15,449 nt of DNA from G020354085 sp964629975 (GCA_964629975.1 CAZVUN010000070.1:1-15449); one strand, 5' to 3'. Positions 1 through 7,325 are shown, counted from the stretch's first letter. Notes: a model not told the origin generated them from the sequence alone. Program-made: numbers and translations.

Positions 1-662
1 TCCTTGACCACGCCGGCCGGGCGGTAGACGCCGGCGCCGAGCCCGGCCCGCAGACGCAGCAGCCGCGCCTCGTAGGACTGCAACGCGCCGAGCACCTGGA
101 ATGCCTCCTGGTCGCGGCCGGCGCGCAGCGCGATCTCGCTCTGCAGCAGCCGCCAGGACTCGGCGCCCGCGCCCAGCTCCTCGCGGTAGCGCTCGAGCGC
201 GATGAGCGCGTCGGTGAGATTGTCTTCGGCGAGATAGCTGCGAATCACCAGCCGGCGGGCCTGCGCCACCTGGGCCGGCTCGAGCGGCTCGAGCCACAGC
301 AACTGGCGCAGCAGGCGGCGCGCCGCGGCGCTGTCGGCGCGCCGGATGTGCGCGTCGGCGGCCTGCAACCAGGCATAGCGCCGGAACTCGGGACTGATCG
401 CCTGCGGCAGTTGCTCGACACGGTGGCCGAGCGCCGACCAGTCGTTGAGCGCGTGATAGGTGGCGAAGCGCACGCGCTCCCACACCGCCCAGGCCGGATC
501 GTCCGGCGGCGGCTGCTCGCGATCGATCAGGCGCAGCGCCAGGTGCGGGGCCCCACCGCTGACCAGGCTCTCGACATGCTCGAGGCTGGCGGCAGGGGCG
601 GGTGCGGCGCGCAGGGCGAGCAGCGCGAGCAGGCCGCATCCGGACAGGCGTAACCGGCACAT
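1..662 (-). CDS. Exported helical-repeat (TPR-like) protein, C-terminus off the left edge
   Basis: An open frame runs without a stop from an ATG at 662-660 to the left edge, giving 220 residues and an unfinished end. The first 25 or so residues look like a Sec signal peptide: a basic start (MCRLRL), a Leu/Ala-rich core and an Ala/Pro-rich cleavage region. The mature part is rich in Leu, Ala, Arg and Glu. It reads as paired amphipathic helices (SAAARRLLRQLLWLEP, YLAEDNLTDALIALERYREEL, LLQSEIALRAGRDQEAFQVL), which is typical of TPR-like repeats. Periplasmic TPR proteins of this type can be scaffolds or the superhelical part of lytic transglycosylases, but no catalytic domain is in view, so I do not assign a function. 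The gene lies downstream of rplS beyond a terminator, and no good Shine-Dalgarno precedes the ATG. The coding status is well supported and the family only weakly. Confidence 0.7.
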   Translation of the reverse strand, partial: MCRLRLSGCGLLALLALRAAPAPAASLEHVESLVSGGAPHLALRLIDREQPPPDDPAWAVWERVRFATYHALNDWSALGHRVEQLPQAISPEFRRYAWLQAADAHIRRADSAAARRLLRQLLWLEPLEPAQVAQARRLVIRSYLAEDNLTDALIALERYREELGAGAESWRLLQSEIALRAGRDQEAFQVLGALQSYEARLLRLRAGLGAGVYRPAGVVK

Positions 663-720
663 GGCGTGAAGCTTAGCGGATGCCGCCCTGCCCGGCCTAG
701 TCAGTCAGCGCAGGGAGGGT

Positions 721-760
721 TCAGAACAAAACGGCCAGCGGATGCGCTCCGCTGGCCGCT
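721..760 (-). terminator. Intrinsic terminator of the rpsP-rimM-trmD-rplS operon
   Basis: A perfect 11-bp inverted repeat (732-742 with 748-758, arms CGGCCAGCGGA and TCCGCTGGCCG) encloses a 5-base loop. Read on the minus strand, the hairpin is followed by TTTTGTTCTGA, the U-rich tail of a rho-independent terminator. It begins about 22 bases after the rplS stop codon, so it ends the ribosomal-protein operon and separates it from the repeat-protein gene to the left. Confidence 0.9.
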
Positions 761-782
761 GACCGCCACCGTGACGCGGGGA

Positions 783-1130
783 CTAGACCTTCTCGCGAAT
801 GCGCGCCGCCTTGCCTTCGAGCGCGCGCAGGAAGTAGAGCTTGGCGCGGCGCACGTCGCCGCGGCGCTTCACTTCGATCTTGCCGATGCTCGGGCTGTAC
901 AGCGGGAACACACGCTCCACACCCTCACCATAGGAGTTCTTGCGCACGGTGAACGAGGAGTTGTAGCCACGATTGCGGCGCGCGATCACCATGCCCTCGA
1001 ACACCTGCAGGCGCTCGCGCTCGCCTTCCTGCACCTTGATGTGCACGGCCACGGTATCGCCCGGGCCGAAGTCCGGCGTCTCTTTGCCCGCCATCTGGCG
1101 CGCTTCCAGTTCCTGCAGAATCTTGCTCAT
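783..1130 (-). CDS. rplS: 50S ribosomal protein L19
   Basis: The 115-residue product has the usual length for bL19 and matches the family end to end: the opening MSKILQELEARQM, the central GDTVAVHIKVQEG, FEGMVIARRNRG, the FTVRKNSYGEGVERVFPLYSP block, and the basic end KRRGDVRRAKLYFLR. L19 sits at the interface of the 30S and 50S subunits. The gene is last in rpsP-rimM-trmD-rplS. Its ATG overlaps the TGA of trmD by 4 bases (ATGA at 1127-1130), and a GGGAG Shine-Dalgarno lies 7 bases upstream within the end of trmD, which suggests translational coupling. A strong terminator follows. This is the standard gammaproteobacterial arrangement, with nothing unusual. Confidence 0.98.
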   Translation of the reverse strand: MSKILQELEARQMAGKETPDFGPGDTVAVHIKVQEGERERLQVFEGMVIARRNRGYNSSFTVRKNSYGEGVERVFPLYSPSIGKIEVKRRGDVRRAKLYFLRALEGKAARIREKV

Positions 1131-1885
1131 GGTTCTACTCCCGCTTGCTCCGTATGTTCACGCTGGAACTCTTCCAGCAACTGCTGCTGCTCGGCGGTCA
1201 ATGTCAGCTGCCGCAACAGGTCCGGCCGCCGCAACCAGGTTCGCCCGAGCGAACGTTTCAGGCGCCAGCGCCGTATGCGCGCATGGTCGCCCGACAACAA
1301 CACCTCCGGCACCGCCCGCCCGTGGTACACCACCGGGCGCGTGTAGTGCTCGCAATCGAGCAAGCCCGCGACGAACGAGTCCTGCTCGGCCGAGGCGGCA
1401 TCGCCCAACGCGCCGGGCAGCTGGCGCGCGATCGCATCGATCAGCACCATCGCCGGCAGCTCGCCACCCGACAGCACGTAATCGCCGATCGACCACTCCT
1501 CGTCGACCGCCTCCTCGAGCAGGCGCTCGTCGACACCTTCGTAGCGCCCGGCCAGCAGGATCAGCCCGTGGCGTGCCGCGAAATCCTTGACCGCCGCGTG
1601 CGTCAGCCGCTGGCCGGCCGGCGACAGGTACACCACGTTGACCGGCCGGCCCTGCGCCGCGCGCGCGGCATCGATTGCCTGCGCCAGCGGCTCGGCCATC
1701 ATCACCATGCCGGGTCCGCCGCCGTAGGGCCGGTCGTCGACACTGCGATGCCGGTCCTGCGTGTAGTCGCGCGGATTCCACACACGCAACTGCATCAATC
1801 CGCTGCTGATCGCCCGCCCCGGTATGCCGTAGCCGGTGATCGCCGCGAACATCTGCGGGAAGATGCTGACGACATCGATCCGCAT
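1127..1885 (-). CDS. trmD: tRNA (guanine37-N1)-methyltransferase
   Basis: TrmD transfers a methyl group from S-adenosylmethionine to N1 of G37 in tRNAs that have G36, which prevents +1 frameshifting. The 252-residue protein is a full-length SPOUT (trefoil-knot) enzyme. Visible motifs are DDRPYGGGPGMVM (50-62), GRYEGVDER (113-121), WSIGDYVLSGGE (131-142, the knot and SAM site), R154, and D169 in EQDSF, the position of the catalytic base in E. coli TrmD. HYTRP follows at 180-184. The start lies 13 bases after the rimM stop, and the end overlaps rplS by 4 bases. It is third in the conserved rpsP operon and no key residue is missing. Confidence 0.98.
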   Translation of the reverse strand: MRIDVVSIFPQMFAAITGYGIPGRAISSGLMQLRVWNPRDYTQDRHRSVDDRPYGGGPGMVMMAEPLAQAIDAARAAQGRPVNVVYLSPAGQRLTHAAVKDFAARHGLILLAGRYEGVDERLLEEAVDEEWSIGDYVLSGGELPAMVLIDAIARQLPGALGDAASAEQDSFVAGLLDCEHYTRPVVYHGRAVPEVLLSGDHARIRRWRLKRSLGRTWLRRPDLLRQLTLTAEQQQLLEEFQREHTEQAGVEP

Positions 1886-1898
1886 CGCCGCCCCGCGC

Positions 1899-2432
1899 TC
1901 AGTCCTCGGCGTCCCAATCGACGCGGATCACGCGCGCCGCCAGGTCCACCGCGCACACCGCGTGCCGGGTGAACGGGATCAACCGCTCGCGCTCGCCCGC
2001 CACCACCAACACATCGTTCGCGCCGGTCTCGAGCAGATGGCTCACTACCCCGAGCTCCTCGTCCCGCAGGTTCACCACCCGCAGGCCCTCGAGGTCGGCC
2101 CAGTAATACTCACCCGGCCGCGTCGGGGCGAGTTGCTCGGGCCGCACCGCGATGCGGGTCCCGACCAGCGCCTGCGCCTGGTTGCGATCAACACAGCCTT
2201 CGAGCTGCGCCACCACACCCGGGCCCTGGACGCGGCCCGCGACCAGCCGGTACTCGCGCCAGCCCGCGGCCGTGTGCACGAGCCACGGGTCGTAACCGAG
2301 AATGGCCTCGCGCGGGCGCGTGTCCGAATGCACCTTGACCCAGCCGCGCACGCCGAACACACCGACGATGCGCCCCAGCTCAACCGGGGCTGCCCGGGCC
2401 CCGCCGGCGCGCGGCGAAGCCTCCGAGGTCAT
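1899..2432 (-). CDS. rimM: Ribosome maturation factor RimM
   Basis: RimM helps assemble the head of the 30S subunit, binding ribosomal protein S19. The 177-residue product shows the N-terminal RimM beta-barrel, with the signature ELGRIVGVFGVRGWVKV at 18-34, and a C-terminal PRC-barrel that begins around EYYWADLEGLRV (108-119) and continues through GANDVLVV and the RLIPF region. About 17 residues rich in Ala, Arg and Gly precede the usual family start. No better in-frame start codon is visible nearer the domain, so the ATG at 2432 is kept. The gene starts 5 bases after the rpsP stop, and trmD follows after 13 bases. Confidence 0.97.
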   Translation of the reverse strand: MTSEASPRAGGARAAPVELGRIVGVFGVRGWVKVHSDTRPREAILGYDPWLVHTAAGWREYRLVAGRVQGPGVVAQLEGCVDRNQAQALVGTRIAVRPEQLAPTRPGEYYWADLEGLRVVNLRDEELGVVSHLLETGANDVLVVAGERERLIPFTRHAVCAVDLAARVIRVDWDAED

Positions 2433-2437
2433 CGTGA

Positions 2438-2683
2438 TCAGGCCGCCTTCATCTGCTTGAGCAGGTCGGCGACCCGATCGCTCGGCTTGGCGCCCTTGGA
2501 CAGCCAGTACTCGACGCGCGCCATGTCGACGCGCATCTTTTCTCCCTTGCCGGAGGCACGCGGATTGAAGAATCCGATGCCCTCGATGATCTCGCCCTTG
2601 ACCGCGCGGCGCCGGTCGGCCACCACGATGCGGTAATAGGGCTTCTTGTTCGCGCCAGCGCGCGACAGGCGAATCGTTACCAT
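2438..2683 (-). CDS. rpsP: 30S ribosomal protein S16
   Basis: The 81-residue product is a typical bS16, with MVTIRLSRAGANKKPYYRIVVAD at the N-terminus, then IIEGIGFFNPRA and YWLSKGAKPSDRVADLLK. S16 binds 16S rRNA in the body of the 30S subunit and is needed for assembly. A GAGG Shine-Dalgarno sits about 10 bases before the ATG. It is the first gene of the rpsP-rimM-trmD-rplS operon. The leader upstream is G+C-rich, can fold, and carries a plausible sigma70 -10 element. Confidence 0.98.
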   Translation of the reverse strand: MVTIRLSRAGANKKPYYRIVVADRRRAVKGEIIEGIGFFNPRASGKGEKMRVDMARVEYWLSKGAKPSDRVADLLKQMKAA

Positions 2684-2747
2684 TGGGCTGAACCTCGTTA
2701 CTCGATGAGCCCGGGCCGCGCCCGCGGCGGGCCTCGGAAAGCGCGCG

Positions 2748-2776
2748 ATTTTACCCTTGGAGCGGGTAGGAAAGAA
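2748..2776 (-). promoter_or_regulatory. Probable sigma70 promoter for the rpsP operon
   Basis: On the minus strand, TAAAAT (2753-2748) matches the -10 consensus at 5 of 6 positions and is the only A+T-rich hexamer in a G+C-rich spacer. Seventeen bases upstream, the -35 position reads TTCTTT, a poor match within a pyrimidine-rich stretch. Transcription would start near 2741, leaving a leader of about 57 bases before rpsP. The call rests mainly on the -10 element and position. Confidence 0.4.
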
Positions 2777-2794
2777 AGGACCGCGGCGGCTGGA

Positions 2795-3739
2795 TCAGGG
2801 CGGCGCGGGTGGCGGTGGAGCGGGCGCGCCGGGCGGCTCCTCCTCGAACAGCAGCTGCTCGATGTCCTTGGCGGCCTGCGGAGGCCGTCCGTCGTGAATC
2901 TGACTGAGACGGCGCTGGCGATAGGCCTCTCGCACGAACAGGTAGGGGTCCTGACCGGCGGCCATGCTGAGAATATCCGTGGCGTCCAGCAGGCCGGCGC
3001 GGGTGTCCACGAAGTTCACCACCACCAGCGCGTTGCGCTCGCCGGTGCTGATCTGGGGGATCCAGTTGGGGACCCATAGCTCCCAGTCGCCGACCAGGCC
3101 GACGGTGTCGCGCAGATTGCGCGGCCCGAGGAATGGCAGCACCAGGTAGGGCCCGTCCCCCACGCCCCAGGCCCCGAGGGTCTGGCCGAAATCCTCGTCA
3201 TGGCGCGGCATGCCGAGGTGGGCGGCGGGGTCGAAAAAACCCAGCAGGCCGATGGTCGTATTGGTCAGAAACCTTCCCGTGTCCTGGATGGCCTGAACGA
3301 ACTTGGCCTGCAGCAGGTCGTTTACGACCACGACTGGCTCGCGCAGGTTATTGAAGAAATTGGACACGCTGCGACGCACCGCCGTCGGCAACACCGCCCG
3401 GTAGCCCTTGGCCACCGGCTTGCCGACGTAGTAGTCGAACACATCGTTGAACTGGTAAACGGCGCGGTTGAGGCCCTCAAACGGGTCGCCGTCGTCCGCT
3501 GGCGCGGCCGGCGGCGGTTCGGCGGGCGGGGCCTGTCCCTCCTGGCGTGGTGGCGGGCTTGTGGCGGCGGTGGCGGCCGGCGGCTCCGCGGGCACCGCTT
3601 GCGGTCCGACCGCGCTGGCACAGCCGGCAGCCGTGGCGATTGCCAGGCAGGGCGCCAGCCAGAAACCACGCACTGAAGCCCGCAAGCGCCCGCGGGGCCG
3701 TTCGGGAATTGGCTGCTGCGACCAGGGAAGGGGTATCAA
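2795..3739 (-). CDS. mlaA: MlaA/VacJ-family outer-membrane lipoprotein
   Basis: MlaA extracts mislocalised phospholipids from the outer leaflet of the outer membrane and hands them to MlaC for return to the inner membrane. The 314-residue frame has an N-terminal signal with a lipobox-like TAAGC (Cys40). A Pro/Ala-rich linker (about 44-83) follows, then the conserved MlaA core starting at DPFEGLNRAVYQFNDVFDYY, with NFFNNLREPV, DTGRFLTNTTIGLLGFFDPA, DEDFGQTLGAWGVGDGPYLV and LPFLGPRNLRDTVG. The C-terminus is a Pro-rich tail (EEEPPGAPAPPPPAPP). The start is uncertain: 3739 is a TTG with no clear Shine-Dalgarno, and a GTG at 3673 would give a more ordinary 17-residue lipoprotein signal before the Cys. 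None of mlaBCDEF is in the window, and mlaA often stands alone. The function is secure and the start is not. Confidence 0.93.
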   Translation of the reverse strand: MIPLPWSQQPIPERPRGRLRASVRGFWLAPCLAIATAAGCASAVGPQAVPAEPPAATAATSPPPRQEGQAPPAEPPPAAPADDGDPFEGLNRAVYQFNDVFDYYVGKPVAKGYRAVLPTAVRRSVSNFFNNLREPVVVVNDLLQAKFVQAIQDTGRFLTNTTIGLLGFFDPAAHLGMPRHDEDFGQTLGAWGVGDGPYLVLPFLGPRNLRDTVGLVGDWELWVPNWIPQISTGERNALVVVNFVDTRAGLLDATDILSMAAGQDPYLFVREAYRQRRLSQIHDGRPPQAAKDIEQLLFEEEPPGAPAPPPPAPP

Positions 3740-3844
3740 GGTGGACGAAGGCTAATGGATGGCCCCGGTAGCTGCCAAGCAGGGTGGTCGGATATCCGCG
3801 CCCCAAGGGGCCGCACGGCACCCGGCCGGCCGGTACGCAGGGGC

Positions 3845-3850
3845 TATAGT
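3845..3850 (+). promoter_or_regulatory. Possible -10 element for the gene at 3883
   Basis: TATAGT matches the sigma70 -10 consensus at 5 of 6 positions and lies 32 bases before the ATG at 3883. It sits in an A+T-rich island (ctatagttgtcatagtaac) within the divergent spacer between mlaA and the small plus-strand gene. No convincing -35 hexamer lies 16-18 bases upstream, so an activator-dependent or different promoter is possible. The spacer must also hold the mlaA promoter, which I could not place. Confidence 0.3.
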
Positions 3851-3882
3851 TGTCATAGTAACAGCGCCTATCCAAGCACCCC

Positions 3883-4122
3883 ATGACGCCCCACTACCCC
3901 ACACCCGCGGACCTGGGTATATCGATACCCGCCGACCTGAGGAAGGACCGCTTCTGCGCCGGCTTCGCCCACGGCCTGAAGGGTGGACAGCTCGATCGCG
4001 TCGACTACCTGCGTCATTCCTTCCGCCTTGGCTTTCGCGCCTCCAAGCTCTACCTGCGGCAAGTGCGGCGCACCCGTGGCGTCGCGGCGTTTCCGGCGCG
4101 CATCCGGCTGCGGGCAATCTGA
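3883..4122 (+). CDS. Small basic protein of unknown function, upstream of the c-di-GMP gene
   Basis: This 79-residue frame starts with ATG and ends with TGA, 23 bases before the start of the GGDEF-EAL gene. It reads like a real protein: a Pro-containing start (PTPADLGISIPADLRKDRF), then GFAHGLKGGQLDRVDYLRHS and FRLGFRASKLYLRQVRR, with balanced aromatic, acidic and basic residues. The shadow frames nearby are dominated by Arg, Ala and Pro instead. It has no signal peptide or membrane segment and is strongly basic (many Arg and Lys), so it may bind nucleic acid or an acidic partner. I do not recognise the family and assign no function. The spacing and shared direction suggest co-transcription with the downstream gene. 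No strong Shine-Dalgarno precedes the ATG. Confidence 0.6.
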   Translation: MTPHYPTPADLGISIPADLRKDRFCAGFAHGLKGGQLDRVDYLRHSFRLGFRASKLYLRQVRRTRGVAAFPARIRLRAI

Positions 4123-4145
4123 ACCGCGCGCCGTCCACCGCCGCG

Positions 4146-6566
4146 ATGACCCCCGATCCGTCCTGCGGCCACGCCGCCACGCCGCTGCCGGGCCGGCGCG
4201 TGCGCCGCGGTACCGTGCTGGTGCTGGGGTTCGCCGGCATGCTGCTGCTCATGCTGTTCGTGGTGCTGATCGGTGTGGACCGGCTGCGTGCCACCGAGCA
4301 GCGACTCGAGCAGATCGTCGACAATCACATGCGCAAGATCAGGCTCGCCACCCGCATGCATCACGCGGCGCGCGAACGCACCGTGAGCCTGCAGAAGATG
4401 ATCCTGCTCGCCGATCCCTTCGAGCGCGACGAGGAGCTGATGGGCATCCATCACTACGGGGCGCAGTTCGCCGAGGCGCGCCAGCAGCTGCTCGCCATGC
4501 CGCTCAGCGAGGCGGAACATGCCCTGCTGCGCGAGCAGGCCGAGCTGACCAACCGGGCCGTGCCGCTGCAGGAGCGCGTTGCGGAGCTGGCGATTCGCGG
4601 GCAGACCGCCCAGGCGCAGCAGCTGCTGGTCACCGAGGCGCTGCCGATGCAGAACCGCGTGCTCGAGCGCTTGCAGAGCCTCTACGAACTGCAGGAAGAG
4701 GCCGCAGCGCGCGCGGTCGATGCCGCGCGCGCCTCAGGCGTGCAGGCGCGCGCCTGGCTGCTGCTGCTGTCGGGCGCGGCGCTCGCCTTCGGTGTATTCA
4801 TCGCCTGGGTGGTGATCCGCCGCACGCAGCGCGCCGAACACTCGCTGCAGCAGGAGAAGGAACGCGCCCAGGTGACGCTGCATTCGATCGGCGATGGCGT
4901 CGTCCGCACCGACGCGCGCGGCCGGGTGGAGTACCTCAACCCGGTGGCCGAGCGCCTCACCGGCCGCACGAGCCAGAGCGCGCACGGCGAGCCGCTGCTG
5001 TCGGTGCTGCGCCTGCGTGCCGAGGGCAACCCGACGGGCAGCGTCGAGGATCCGGTGGCGCGGGCGCTCGCGCGCGACGCGACCGTGACCAGCGCCAGCG
5101 ACATCGTGCTGCAGGCACACGGCGGCGTGGAACGCGCCGTCGAGCTCAGCGCCGCCCCGATCCACGATGCCGACGGCGCCATTGCCGGCGCGGTGCTGGT
5201 GTTCCGCGACGTCACCGAGATGCGCACCCTGGCGCGCGAGCTGTCCTATCAGGCGACACACGACGCCCTCACGGGGCTGCTCAACCGCCGCGAATTCGAG
5301 CGTCGCGCGCACGCCATGCTCGAGCAGGCGCGCACCAGCGGACGCCAGCATGCGTTGTGCTTCATTGACCTCGACCTGTTCAAGGTCGTCAATGACACCT
5401 GCGGGCACGTGGCGGGCGACGAGTTGCTGCGGCAACTGGGCCTTGTGCTGCGCAGCTGGACACGCCGCAACGACGTGCTGGCGCGCCTCGGCGGCGATGA
5501 GTTCGGTGTCCTGCTCGAGGATTGCCCGCTCGATGAGGCCGAGGCGCTGGTCGCGGATCTGCAGCGCGCCGTGCGCGAGTTGCGCTTCCTGTGGGAGGAC
5601 AAGAGCTTCGAGGTGGCCGCCAGCATCGGCATCGTGCCGGTATCGGCGGCGAGCGCCAGCCTGAGCGACCTGCTGCGCACCGCCGATCTCGCCTGCTACA
5701 CCGCCAAGGACGCCGGGCGCAACCGCCTGCACGTGGTACGCCCGGACGACACCGAGCTGGCCGCGCGCCAGAGCGAGATCGACTGGGTCCAGCGCATCCG
5801 CCATGCGCTCGACGACAACCGTTTCGTGCTGTACTGCCAGCGCATGGCGCCGCTCGCCGCCGGCGCCCACGGCGAGCGCTACGAGGTGCTGGTGCGGCTG
5901 GTGGATCGGGGCGGGGAGCTCGCCCTGCCCGGTGCGTTCCTGCCGGTCGCCGAGCGTTACCACCTGATGCCGAGCATCGATCGCTGGGTCGTGGCACACA
6001 CGCTCGCGACGCTGCGTGACTTCGCGCCGCGCGAACCGGGCGGGTTCGCCGGGTTCAACATCAACCTGTCCGGCCAGTCGCTCAGCGACCCGGGCTTCCG
6101 CGACTATCTGGTCGAGACGCTCGCCGCGAGCGGCCTGCCGCCGCGCTGGCTATGCTTCGAGATCACCGAGACTGCGGCGGTCGCGAACCTGAGCCACGCC
6201 ACACAGCTGATGACCACGCTCAAGGCGCTCGGCTGCCAGTTCGCGCTCGACGACTTTGGCAGCGGTTTGAGCTCCTTCGCCTACCTCAAGCGCCTGCCGG
6301 TCGATTACCTCAAGATTGACGGTGCCTTCATCCGCGACGTGCTGCACGACCGCTCCGACCACGCCATGGTCGCCTCCATCCACCAGCTGGCGCACGTGTT
6401 CGGCATCCAGACGGTGGCCGAGTACGTCGAAAACGACGAGATCCGGGCGGCCGTGCAGGCCATCGGCATCGACTTCGCCCAGGGTTACGGCATCGCCCGC
6501 CCGGCGCTGCTGTCCGACACGCTGCGCGCGCTCGGCACGTCCGCCTCGGGCAGCGCGGCCGCCTGA
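4146..6566 (+). CDS. Membrane PAS-GGDEF-EAL cyclic-di-GMP protein with a helical-bundle sensor
   Basis: The 806-residue protein combines a diguanylate cyclase and a c-di-GMP phosphodiesterase domain behind a sensor. Order: membrane helix 1 (about 22-44), a periplasmic helical region of about 155 residues that resembles a four-helix-bundle MCP-type sensor, membrane helix 2 (about 203-224), a coiled-coil linker, PAS (about 243-360), GGDEF (about 370-540) and EAL (about 560-795). GGDEF is intact at 449-453 and the product-inhibition site RxxD (RRND, 440-443) lies five residues before it. In the EAL domain the signature reads EVL (580-582), but the other phosphodiesterase motifs are present: NINLSGQSL, EITET, DDFGSG (Asp702, Asp703), YLKIDG, QTVAEYVE and QGYGIARP. 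Both activities are therefore plausible. The frame stays open upstream to 3759, but that part reads as non-coding Arg/Pro-rich sequence and overlaps the small gene at 3883. The ATG at 4146, just before membrane helix 1, is preferred. No clear Shine-Dalgarno is seen, so coupling to the upstream gene is possible. Confidence 0.93.
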   Translation: MTPDPSCGHAATPLPGRRVRRGTVLVLGFAGMLLLMLFVVLIGVDRLRATEQRLEQIVDNHMRKIRLATRMHHAARERTVSLQKMILLADPFERDEELMGIHHYGAQFAEARQQLLAMPLSEAEHALLREQAELTNRAVPLQERVAELAIRGQTAQAQQLLVTEALPMQNRVLERLQSLYELQEEAAARAVDAARASGVQARAWLLLLSGAALAFGVFIAWVVIRRTQRAEHSLQQEKERAQVTLHSIGDGVVRTDARGRVEYLNPVAERLTGRTSQSAHGEPLLSVLRLRAEGNPTGSVEDPVARALARDATVTSASDIVLQAHGGVERAVELSAAPIHDADGAIAGAVLVFRDVTEMRTLARELSYQATHDALTGLLNRREFERRAHAMLEQARTSGRQHALCFIDLDLFKVVNDTCGHVAGDELLRQLGLVLRSWTRRNDVLARLGGDEFGVLLEDCPLDEAEALVADLQRAVRELRFLWEDKSFEVAASIGIVPVSAASASLSDLLRTADLACYTAKDAGRNRLHVVRPDDTELAARQSEIDWVQRIRHALDDNRFVLYCQRMAPLAAGAHGERYEVLVRLVDRGGELALPGAFLPVAERYHLMPSIDRWVVAHTLATLRDFAPREPGGFAGFNINLSGQSLSDPGFRDYLVETLAASGLPPRWLCFEITETAAVANLSHATQLMTTLKALGCQFALDDFGSGLSSFAYLKRLPVDYLKIDGAFIRDVLHDRSDHAMVASIHQLAHVFGIQTVAEYVENDEIRAAVQAIGIDFAQGYGIARPALLSDTLRALGTSASGSAAA

Positions 6567-6586
6567 GCGCCACGCCGGCCGCGCGT

Positions 6587-6616
6587 TTGACAGTGCCGTT
6601 TGCGCGCCGCTACAGT
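6587..6616 (+). promoter_or_regulatory. Sigma70 promoter for mtnC
   Basis: TTGACA (6587-6592) is a perfect -35 consensus. It is followed after 18 bases by TACAGT (6611-6616), a 4-of-6 match to the -10. It lies 20 bases after the stop of the GGDEF-EAL gene. The predicted transcription start near 6623 is downstream of the TTG that opens the longest mtnC frame (6600), so the promoter also supports the GTG start at 6645. Confidence 0.6.
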
Positions 6617-6644
6617 GACGGCCCGCAGCGCGCCGCCCAGCATC

Positions 6645-7319
6645 GTGATTAAGGCCGTCGTCACCGACATCGAGGGCACCACCTCGTCACTGTCCTTCGT
6701 CAAGGACGTGCTGTTCCCCTACGCGCGCGCCCAACTGCCGGCATTCGTGGCGGCGCACGCGCACGACGCGGCGGTGCAGCGTCTGCTCGCCGAGGCGCGC
6801 GCCGTGATCGGCGGCACGCCCAGCGACGCGCAGGTGGTCGCGGCGCTGCAGCGCTGGATCGACGAGGACCGCAAGCTCACGCCGCTCAAGGCACTGCAGG
6901 GATTGATCTGGGAGGCCGGCTACCGCCGCGGCGACTTCCAGGGCCACGTGTACGAGGATGCCGTGCGGCAGCTGCGCGCCTGGCACGCGCGCGGCCTGCG
7001 CCTGTACGTGTACTCCTCCGGCTCGGTGCTGGCGCAGAAGCTGCTCTTCGCCCACACCGCCTACGGTGATCTGACGCCGCTGTTTTCCGGCTACTTCGAC
7101 ACCCGCATCGGCGGCAAGCGCGAGCCGTCGTCGTATCGCGCCATCGTGCGCAGCGTAGGGGTCGGCGCCGCGGGCATCGTTTTCCTGTCGGACACCAAGG
7201 AAGAGCTTGATGCGGCGCGCACGGCGGGCCTGCAGACCCGCTGGCTGGTGCGCGCGGGCGCACTGCCGCAAACGGCCACGCACCCGCTGGCACGCAGCTT
7301 CGATGAGATAAGCCTGTAG
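6645..7319 (+). CDS. mtnC: Enolase-phosphatase E1 of methionine salvage
   Basis: MtnC enolises and then dephosphorylates 2,3-diketo-5-methylthiopentyl-1-phosphate, giving the acireductone used by MtnD. The product belongs to the HAD superfamily and its motifs are complete: DIEGTT with Asp8 and Glu10 (motif I), SSGS at 124-127 (motif II), GGKREPSSY with Lys158 (motif III) and FLSDTKEELDAA with Asp183 (motif IV). I place the start at the GTG at 6645 (start IKAVVTDIEGTT, 224 residues, the usual family length) rather than the in-frame TTG at 6600. That TTG would precede the predicted transcription start and adds 15 residues without family character. No mtnA, mtnB or mtnD is adjacent, so the rest of the pathway must lie elsewhere. 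The gene converges with the rhodanese gene. Confidence 0.93.
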   Translation: MIKAVVTDIEGTTSSLSFVKDVLFPYARAQLPAFVAAHAHDAAVQRLLAEARAVIGGTPSDAQVVAALQRWIDEDRKLTPLKALQGLIWEAGYRRGDFQGHVYEDAVRQLRAWHARGLRLYVYSSGSVLAQKLLFAHTAYGDLTPLFSGYFDTRIGGKREPSSYRAIVRSVGVGAAGIVFLSDTKEELDAARTAGLQTRWLVRAGALPQTATHPLARSFDEISL

Positions 7320-7325
7320 GCTAGC

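Noticed and set aside
3759..4145. N-terminal extension of the GGDEF-EAL frame back to 3759.
   Set aside because: The extra 129 residues look non-coding (Arg/Pro/Ala-rich), overlap the plausible small gene at 3883-4122, and precede a membrane helix that fits a start at 4146.
4734..5999. Long minus-strand open frame within the GGDEF-EAL gene.
   Set aside because: It is antisense to strongly conserved PAS, GGDEF and EAL motifs, with no recognisable domain of its own.
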